From the NCBI GenBank assembly GCA_013698385.1, contig JACCVB010000096.1, forward strand, positions 1 to 8,821: a stretch of DNA of 8,821 bases, read 5' to 3'. The DNA comes from Chloroflexota bacterium. Lineage in GTDB: Bacteria; Chloroflexota; Limnocylindria; Limnocylindrales; CSP1-4. Shown here piece by piece: positions 1-7,071 of the stretch (positions within the stretch are counted from its first letter, which is position 1; every line of letters begins with the position of its first letter). Under the pieces are notes generated by a model. That model saw only the letters and a list, made by a program, of their open reading frames with translations. It did not search any database and was not told where the DNA came from. A program made the translations under genes and the position numbers.

Positions 1-1
1 C

Positions 2-715
2 GACGAAGCGTTGATCGCTCTTCGCGGCTACCTGGAAGAGACGAGACGCGTCGATCTCGTGCGCGTGGATGGGATCGCGCGAGATCCCGAGAACGTAGCT
101 CGGGTCCTCCGCTCGCTGGCTCGCAACGTCGCCACTGGGGCATCGGCGCGGGCGATCGCTGCGGACGTGGGCGGAGCGGATGGCCCCATCGATCATCACA
201 CCGTGCTCAGCTATCTGGCTGCCCTCAGCCGGCTGTTCGTGGTCGAGGACCTGCAGGCCTGGTCGCCCGCCCTACGGTCACGGACCATCCTGCGAGGCGC
301 GCCGACGCGGCATTTCGTGGATCCTTCCCTCGCGGTCGCGGCACTCGGGACGAGACCCGACCGGCTCCTTCGAGACGTCGAGACCCTTGGACTCCTCTTT
401 GAGTCACTGGTCGTCCGAGACCTTCGGATCTTCGCCCAGGCGATGGACGCGTCGGTGTTCCACTATCGAGATAGTACCGACCTCGAAGCAGACGCCATCG
501 TGGAGCGTCGCGATGGCGCGTGGGCCGCGTTCGAAGTGAAGCTTGGGCAAGCCGCGGTCGACGGAGCGGCCGCGACGCTTCGGCGCGTCGCCGCTCGAGT
601 CGACCAGGAGAAGCACGGCAAACCCGCCGTGCTTGGTGTTATCACCGGCTGGGGCTACGGCTACCAGCGACCCGATGGCGTCGCGGTGATCCCGATCGGA
701 GCCCTAGCTCCGTAG
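2..715 (+). CDS. DUF4143-type AAA+ ATPase, C-terminal part (5' end outside window)
   Basis: The frame is open from the left edge and ends at TAG 713-715, so this is the last ~238 residues of a longer protein. The TTG at 11-13 is an internal codon, not a likely start. The sequence matches the C-terminal half of predicted AAA+ ATPases with a DUF4143 domain. It has a YLEETRRVDLVRVDG segment, then a winged-helix-like stretch (VLRSLARNVATGASARAIAADVG, with tvlsYLaaLsrLFVVEDLQAW), then HFVDPSLAVAAL. At the end comes a restriction-endonuclease-like core, LEADAIVE about 12 residues before FEVKLG, giving the D/E...ExK arrangement. The Walker A and B motifs must lie to the left and cannot be checked. 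The cellular role of the family is unclear. Family assignment is fairly sure; no partner gene is visible. Confidence 0.82.
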   Translation, partial: DEALIALRGYLEETRRVDLVRVDGIARDPENVARVLRSLARNVATGASARAIAADVGGADGPIDHHTVLSYLAALSRLFVVEDLQAWSPALRSRTILRGAPTRHFVDPSLAVAALGTRPDRLLRDVETLGLLFESLVVRDLRIFAQAMDASVFHYRDSTDLEADAIVERRDGAWAAFEVKLGQAAVDGAAATLRRVAARVDQEKHGKPAVLGVITGWGYGYQRPDGVAVIPIGALAP

Positions 716-1168
716 ACCCAGTGCGATCAGGCGGTCGAGGCGTTCAGCCAGCGCTCTGCGCCGCTGACAGCGATGTCCAGCGGCAAACGCGCGGGGACTT
801 CAAGGTCGGTCGCGGTGGTGTGACTCCGGGTGTCATGAGCATCACCAGGCTGCTGCAGAGCAGCATGACCCGGTGTTGCCGGTGTCGGGGTTGGGCGGCG
901 ATCTCAGCCCCGGAGACTGAATCAGAAGCGGGTCGGGTCGCCGGCTGAATCGCGCTGCCCGGCCTCGACAGTGCGAGTCATCGAAGCGGTGCGTTCGGTG
1001 CTTGTTGGACCACTCGCTTGATCGGGATTGGCGTCGAACCGCCTTACTTGACAGCGACATGGGTGGAAGGCGCGACATCGATCATGCCCATTTCGCCCGC
1101 GGCGATTAGTGATGCCGTCATACCTCTCGTCCCAACGGGTACGCTCCATGCGCCATGTCCCGATGTTC
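716..1168. other. Convergent intergenic gap without a convincing gene
   Basis: These 453 bases separate the stop of the DUF4143 gene from the stop of the dehalogenase gene, so the flanking genes converge. Short open frames exist on both strands, but none combines a ribosome binding site with a recognisable protein. I see no tRNA or transposase fold. The one clear structure is an imperfect hairpin at 826-873. The gap is long for such a compact region, so it may hold a decayed gene or transcription-end signals. Confidence 0.5.
826..873. repeat. Long imperfect inverted repeat (possible terminator or REP-like element)
   Basis: CCGGGTGTCATG at 826-837 pairs with CATGACCCGG at 864-873 over ten base pairs, with two bases bulged on the left arm. 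Inside, GCTGCT (849-854) pairs with AGCAGC (859-864) around a GCAG loop; the two stems share one base at 864. No T-run follows on either strand, so it is not a classic intrinsic terminator. Its position between convergent genes would suit a bidirectional terminator or a repeated palindromic element. Confidence 0.4.
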
Positions 1169-1857
1169 TTAGCCGAAGGCGAACTGGCGCGCGACGGTCT
1201 CCCAGGACGCTTCATGCGGGACCAAGCCCGGGACCGCCGGGAGGATCGCGCCGGGCGGCCGCAACCAGGCGACGGCGAATCCATACGCTGCCGCGCCTGC
1301 GGCATCCCACCCGTTCGCCGTGACAAAGCCGATCCGCTCCGGCGTCTCGCCGAACCGGTCGGTGGCCAGTTGGTAGACCGCCCGGTGCGGCTTGTAGACG
1401 CCCGCGCTGTCCGCCGACAGGAGGGCCTCGAACCGGCCGTCGAGCGCCGCCGATCGGATGCTGGCCTCGATCATCGCCGCCGATCCGTTCGAGAGCACGG
1501 CGAGGGGCAGGCCGGCGAGTGCCAGCTCCGCCAGTCCTTCGATCGCACCGGCCCGCGGCGGCAACCCGATGAAGGCCCGTCGAGCCGCCGCGCGCGCCTC
1601 CTGGTCAGGATCCACGTCGAGCTCTGCGCAGGCGACATCGAGAGCCTCCCGCGTCACCACGTCGAAGTCCGCCCATCGATCCATGGCCGTGCGGAGCCAG
1701 GACGCCTCAAGCTGCCGAGCTCGCCAACGGGCCGCCAGCGGTCCGCCACGACCGGGCGCCAACGCTTCGCAGACGACGTCCAGCGGTGCGAGGTCCACGA
1801 TGGTGCCGTATAAGTCGAAGCAGACGACCGCGACGCGCCGTGGCTCCACGAGATCGG

Positions 1858-1861
<4 letters not shown>
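1169..1861 (-). CDS. L-2-haloacid dehalogenase (haloacid dehalogenase type II)
   Basis: A 230-residue HAD-superfamily hydrolase of typical length for L-2-haloacid dehalogenase, which converts L-2-haloalkanoates to D-2-hydroxyalkanoates plus halide in the cytoplasm. Motif I is FDLYGT, with nucleophile D16 and T20. The family's substrate-binding arginine lies in WRARQLEASWLR (R47). SNGS gives S124 and N125, YKPHRAVY gives K157 and Y163, and FVTANGWDAAGA gives T181, N183 and D186. These match the L-DEX catalytic set, except that T181 replaces the usual serine. The FDxYGT and NxWDaxGA motifs separate it from phosphatases of the HAD family. The start is TTG at 1861-1859, overlapping the stop of the ligase gene. 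It is chosen because GGGAGG (1872-1867) lies five bases upstream; GTG five codons in is the alternative. The stop is TAA. Real substrates are inferred, not shown. Confidence 0.85.
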
Positions 1862-3846
<1,985 letters not shown>

Positions 3847-4015
3847 GGATACGGTGACGCCAGCTCACCAAGCGAGCACGGCGCAGCCCAATATTGCCAC
3901 GCACGCTGTGAGGGAGGAGGAGGTTGTCGGGCGATCCTGCAGGAGATCTCGTGCTGAACTGTCTCTAACCGTCCGCCCGCGCCATCGCGGCGCCCACTCT
4001 CGGAGGAGCCCAGCC
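3847..4015. promoter_or_regulatory. Divergent control region between ligase and permease genes
   Basis: These 169 bases lie between the divergent ligase and permease starts and must hold promoters for both. Three small perfect palindromes are present: CAATATTG (3889-3896), TCCTGCAGGA (3935-3944) and the overlapping GAGATCTC (3943-3950). They could be operator sites, but none is long enough to be convincing. I found no good -35/-10 pair on either strand. Confidence 0.35.
4002..4008 (+). promoter_or_regulatory. Shine-Dalgarno of the permease gene
   Basis: GGAGGAG lies seven bases before TTG 4016-4018, an ideal spacing. The frame stays open upstream to 3827, but that extension is Arg/Ser-rich, overlaps the divergent region and looks unlike an MHS transporter N-terminus. 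Confidence 0.7.
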
Positions 4016-5473
4016 TTGGCTACGTCGTCTGCGGCCCTGACCGCAACCCCGGAGTACCGATTCAAGCTCCCGTTCGTCATCAGCGCCTCTGCGGCTGGGA
4101 CGATCATCGAGTGGTACGACTTCTATCTATACGGCGTCCTCGCGGCGTTCTTTTCCACGCAGTTCTTTCCGACCGGTGACGCCACGGCCGCCCTGCTCGC
4201 GTCCCTGGCGACGTTCGGCGCCGGCTTCGCTGTCCGACCGTTCGGAGCGGCGTTCTTCGGGCGGATCGGCGACATCGTGGGGCGCAAGTTCACTTTCCTC
4301 GTGACGATCAGCGTCATGGGGCTCTCCACCGCCCTCGTCGGCATCCTTCCGACATATGCCCAGATCGGGATCCTTGCACCGATCCTCCTGGTCATCCTGC
4401 GGCTGGCCCAGGGGCTCGCCCTCGGAGGCGAATACGGCGGAGCGGCGATCTACGTCGCCGAGCACAGTTCCGACGCGAAGCGTGGCCAGAACACCAGCTG
4501 GATCCAGACCACGGCGACGCTCGGCCTGCTGCTGGCGCTGATCATGATCGGCATCACCCGACTGTCCCTGTCGCCGGAGGATTTCACCAACTTCGGCTGG
4601 CGGATCCCGTTCATCCTGTCCATCGCCCTCGTGGTCATGGCCCTGTACATCCGTCTGCGCCTGCAGGAGACACCGCTGTTCACGCAGTTGAAGAAGGATG
4701 GCAACGCCTCGACATCGCCATGGCGCGATTCCTTCGCCGATGCGAAGAATCGGAGGCTCATCCTGTTGGCTCTGTTCGGGGCGACCGCGGGCCAGGCCGT
4801 CGTCTGGTACCAGGGCCAATTCCAGGCGCTCTTCTTCCTCGGGACGAATCTTGGCGTCCGCTTCCAGGATGCCTACCTGATCGTGGGGACCGCGATCGTG
4901 CTCGGCACTCCGTTCTTCGTCGTCTTCGGTCGCCTGTCGGATCGGATCGGTCGGAAGCCCATCATCCTGGGCGGTTGCGCCATCGCGGCGGCCGCGTACT
5001 TCCCGATCTACAACCTGATGGCCCAGTTCGCCCACCCGCAGGGCGTGCTCGCCACGACCGGCAAGGCGGCTGGCAAGTTCGTGGGCGCCGACGGCGTGAC
5101 GCCGACCGTCGCACAGCCCGAGATCCTCCCGCTCATCGCGCTCGTCTGGATCCAGATCATCTTCGTGACGATGGTCTACGGCCCGATCGCGGCGTTCCTC
5201 GTCGAATTCTTCCCAGCCCGGATCCGGTACACGTCGCTGTCCATCCCGTATCACATCGGGAACGGCTGGTTCGGGGGATTCTTGCCGCTCATCGCCGCCA
5301 GCCTACTGGCTTCCACAGGCAATCTATTCGCCGGCCTGATCTACCCGATCGTCGTCGCGGTCATTACGGTGATCATCGGCGGCCTGTTCATCCGCGAGAG
5401 CCGGCACGTGAAGATCTGGGATGAGGTGGGCGGAGAAACGGACAACGTCCGGGCGGCCACCGCCAGGGCGTAG
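4016..5473 (+). CDS. MHS-family MFS permease (organic acid:H+ symporter)
   Basis: A 485-residue major facilitator of the metabolite:H+ symporter family, an inner-membrane proton-coupled importer. Signatures: EWYDFYLYG in TM1 (residues 32-40), the loop 2-3 motif GRIGDIVGRK (82-91), RLAQGLALGGEYGGA (129-143), the second-half motif GRLSDRIGRKP (305-315) and FFPARIRYTSLSIPYHIGNGWFGG (398-421). Hydrophobic stretches fit 12 membrane segments with short cytoplasmic ends. The 338-369 loop, rich in Gly, Ala and Thr, is longer than usual between late helices. D35 and R129 have nearly the same spacing as two residues I recall being important in the haloacid permease Deh4p, also an MHS protein. Divergence from the ligase/dehalogenase pair suggests that it imports their substrate. 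Relatives also carry proline/betaine, citrate, ketoglutarate or shikimate, so the substrate is open. Confidence 0.87.
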   Translation: MATSSAALTATPEYRFKLPFVISASAAGTIIEWYDFYLYGVLAAFFSTQFFPTGDATAALLASLATFGAGFAVRPFGAAFFGRIGDIVGRKFTFLVTISVMGLSTALVGILPTYAQIGILAPILLVILRLAQGLALGGEYGGAAIYVAEHSSDAKRGQNTSWIQTTATLGLLLALIMIGITRLSLSPEDFTNFGWRIPFILSIALVVMALYIRLRLQETPLFTQLKKDGNASTSPWRDSFADAKNRRLILLALFGATAGQAVVWYQGQFQALFFLGTNLGVRFQDAYLIVGTAIVLGTPFFVVFGRLSDRIGRKPIILGGCAIAAAAYFPIYNLMAQFAHPQGVLATTGKAAGKFVGADGVTPTVAQPEILPLIALVWIQIIFVTMVYGPIAAFLVEFFPARIRYTSLSIPYHIGNGWFGGFLPLIAASLLASTGNLFAGLIYPIVVAVITVIIGGLFIRESRHVKIWDEVGGETDNVRAATARA

Positions 5474-5481
5474 CGACGTTC

Positions 5482-5519
5482 CTGAGGCTGGCATGTCTCA
5501 CGGGTAATACCATCCGCGG
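5482..5519 (+). promoter_or_regulatory. Probable promoter of the vapBC pair, leaderless type
   Basis: TAATAC (5505-5510) overlaps TACCAT (5508-5513), just 6-9 bases before the antitoxin ATG. A weak -35, CTGAGG (5482-5487), lies 17 bases before TAATAC. Transcription would start at or within a few bases of the ATG, giving a leaderless mRNA. This agrees with the absence of any purine-rich ribosome site there. The transporter gene ends at 5473, so the pair has its own promoter space of only 46 bases. Confidence 0.45.
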
Positions 5520-5756
5520 ATGGACACCGTGACGATCCGGGATCTGCGCAACCGGGGTGGCGAGGTGATCGACCGCGTCGCAGCCGGCGATCACGTGACC
5601 GTTACGCGTGATGGACGGCCGGTGGCGGAGCTTCGGCCGGTACGCCCGCGTGGTCTATCGGCGGTTGCGCTGCTGGAACGCTGGCGGCGCATGCCGGCGG
5701 TCGACGCCGCGTCCCTCCGTCACGATGTGGACGCCATCATCGACCCAAGCCTGTGA
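5520..5756 (+). CDS. vapB: Type II antitoxin, Phd/YefM (VapB-like) family
   Basis: A 78-residue protein with the Phd/YefM DNA-binding fold signature: TVTIRDLRNRGGEVIDRVAAGDHVTVTRDGRPVAELRP across residues 3-41. It is followed by a variable C-terminal tail (about 45-78, including LLERWRRMP) that in this family wraps the toxin. It should neutralise the adjacent PIN nuclease and, as a dimer or complex with it, repress its own promoter. The ATG at 5520 is the first possible start, because an in-frame TAA lies at 5505-5507. GTG at codon 4 is an alternative. The stop overlaps the toxin start by four bases (GTGA), the usual coupling in such modules. Confidence 0.88.
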   Translation: MDTVTIRDLRNRGGEVIDRVAAGDHVTVTRDGRPVAELRPVRPRGLSAVALLERWRRMPAVDAASLRHDVDAIIDPSL

Positions 5757-6172
5757 CGGATGGCGATGGCCTGCTCGATACGAGCACGCTCCTCCTGCTG
5801 CCTCGGATCACCGATCCCAGCGCGCTGCCGGGGTTCCCACTGATCTCGGCCGTGACGCTCGCGGAGATCTCCCTCGGCCCACTGGTGACCGACGACGAAG
5901 CCGAGCGAGCCCGGCGGCTGGCCCAGGTCCAGCAGGCGGAGGCGGACTTCGATCCGCTCGCGTTCGACGCTGCAGCGGCACGGGCGTTCGGCCAAGTTGC
6001 TTCCTCGCTTCGGCGCTCTGGACGGAAGCCGGCTGCCCGCGCACTCGACGCACTGATCGCGGCGACGGCGATCGCCAATGGGCTGCCCCTCTATACGTGC
6101 GATCCCGACGATTTCGCGGGCATCGAAGGGCTGGACGTCCGGCTGGTACCTCACCCCGACGACGCTCGATAG
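5753..6172 (+). CDS. vapC: VapC-type PIN-domain ribonuclease toxin
   Basis: A 139-residue PIN-domain protein of normal VapC length. The four acidic active-site positions are present: D9 in LLDTSTLL, E38 in VTLAEISLG, D99 in ALDALIAATAIANG and D117 in LYTCDPDDF. The D/E-D-D set binds Mg2+ or Mn2+, so the nuclease looks intact. VapC toxins cut tRNA (often initiator tRNA) or rRNA; the target here is unknown. Translation starts at GTG 5753, overlapping the antitoxin stop TGA. There is no frameshift or missing motif, so the module is probably functional. It ends 15 bases before the stop of the convergent methyltransferase gene. Confidence 0.9.
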   Translation: MTDGDGLLDTSTLLLLPRITDPSALPGFPLISAVTLAEISLGPLVTDDEAERARRLAQVQQAEADFDPLAFDAAAARAFGQVASSLRRSGRKPAARALDALIAATAIANGLPLYTCDPDDFAGIEGLDVRLVPHPDDAR

Positions 6173-6184
6173 CGCCCCGGGCGC
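6172..6184. terminator. GC-rich palindrome between convergent stop codons
   Basis: GCGCCCCGGGCGC is a perfect 13-base palindrome centred at 6178, overlapping the last base of the vapC stop and lying in the 15-base gap before the methyltransferase stop. As RNA it would form a short stem (GCGC/GCGC with a small loop) on either strand. No T-run follows, so a terminator role is only suggested by its position. Confidence 0.25.
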
Positions 6185-6187
6185 GGG

Positions 6188-6946
6188 CTACGCGAGGCCG
6201 CGGGCCGCCCATGCCTGAGCCGTGATCACGAACGGTCCCGTGGGAAGCAGGCTGCGACACCGCTCCCGCAGCTCGGTCCGTCGTTCCGCATCAAGGCTGG
6301 CCACGTACGCGCCCGCGGGGCCGACCCCGCGCGTGAACGGCTCCCACCAGGCGTCGAAGTCCGGGTGCTCAAGATCGGCCGACAGCGCCGCGCTTTCGAT
6401 CTCGTGCAGCCCGGCGGCCTCGAACAATTCGGCCAAGTGGCCCTCGCGAGCGCCCGCGAGTCGCGATTCATCATGGACGTCGGGGTCCAGCGCACGGGCG
6501 CCCTGCCAGAACACGCTAAGCGGGCCCTGGCCGCCGGCGTGATCCCAGACGCACGCGGCGACGACACCGTCGCGCCGGGTCACGCGGGCCATCTCGGCCA
6601 ATCCTGCGACCGGGTCTGTCATGAAGTGGACGACGAGCTGGGCGAGGGCCGCGTTGAACGCGCGGTCGGGGAAGGGCAGTCGCTCGGCTGAGGCCTGGCG
6701 GACGTCCACGCCCGCGTGTCGCGCTCGGGCAGCCGCGACGAACGGTTCGGATGGGTCCACGGCGGCAACGAACGATGCGCCCAGTCGCGTGACCAGCTCG
6801 GCCGTCAGGGCGCCGGGGCCGCAGCCGACGTCGAGCGCCCGTTGGCCGTCCCGCACCCCGGCGAGATCCGCCAGCTGTGGGGAAAGCTGCACGGAGTACC
6901 GGCCCATGAACTGGTGGTAGGCCTCGGCTGCGACGTCGAAACTCAT
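6188..6946 (-). CDS. Class I SAM-dependent methyltransferase (Methyltransf_11/25 type)
   Basis: A 252-residue soluble protein with a Rossmann-type methyltransferase fold. Motif I is ALDVGCGPG (37-45). The acidic residue contacting the SAM ribose is D64 in AAVDPSEPFVAAAR. RQASAERLPFPDRAFN (83-98) supplies the adenine-binding and post-II region. ALAQLVVHFMTDP.AGLAEMARVTRRDGVVAACVW matches motifs III and IV of UbiE/COQ5-like and small-molecule methyltransferases. The C-terminal half is variable and gives no substrate clue. The start is ATG 6946-6944. No ribosome site precedes it, but TACCCT lies seven bases upstream, suggesting a leaderless transcript. It diverges from the amidase gene across 125 bases and converges with vapC. 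Nothing links it functionally to its neighbours. Confidence 0.85.
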   Translation of the reverse strand: MSFDVAAEAYHQFMGRYSVQLSPQLADLAGVRDGQRALDVGCGPGALTAELVTRLGASFVAAVDPSEPFVAAARARHAGVDVRQASAERLPFPDRAFNAALAQLVVHFMTDPVAGLAEMARVTRRDGVVAACVWDHAGGQGPLSVFWQGARALDPDVHDESRLAGAREGHLAELFEAAGLHEIESAALSADLEHPDFDAWWEPFTRGVGPAGAYVASLDAERRTELRERCRSLLPTGPFVITAQAWAARGLA

Positions 6947-6953
6947 GGGACGA

Positions 6954-6959
6954 AGGGTA
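6954..6959 (-). promoter_or_regulatory. Possible -10 element, leaderless methyltransferase transcript
   Basis: On the minus strand TACCCT (a TAnnnT -10 hexamer) lies seven bases before the ATG at 6946. Transcription would therefore start at the A of the start codon. No purine-rich ribosome site is present between them. No clear -35 is visible, so this rests on the -10 and its spacing only. Confidence 0.35.
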
Positions 6960-7061
6960 TGCCGTCAGCGAGGGTGTCCGCCCAGCCGCCCCAACCGAAC
7001 GCTGGTCTTTCGTGCCCCCGGGGCGGCATACTCGGGTCCCAGCCGTGTCACCACGCTGCCC

Positions 7062-7065
7062 GAGG
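7062..7065 (+). promoter_or_regulatory. Shine-Dalgarno of the amidase gene
   Basis: GAGG lies six bases before ATG 7072. It supports the start placed directly before a clear signal peptide. A GC-rich palindrome, GCCCCCGGGGC (7014-7024), precedes it in the divergent spacer, together with a weak -10-like CATACT (7027-7032). Confidence 0.5.
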
Positions 7066-7071
7066 TCACCC

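Noticed and set aside
1044..1121. 25-codon minus-strand frame starting MTASLIAAGEMGMIDV, downstream of the dehalogenase gene
   Set aside because: A purine-rich GAGAGG sits only one base before the ATG, which is too close. The peptide matches nothing I recognise, and chance frames of this size are common in high-GC DNA.
4127..5254. 375-codon open frame on the minus strand within the permease gene
   Set aside because: It is antisense to a clear transporter, extremely rich in Asp, Glu and Arg, and has no domain. This is a typical high-GC shadow frame.
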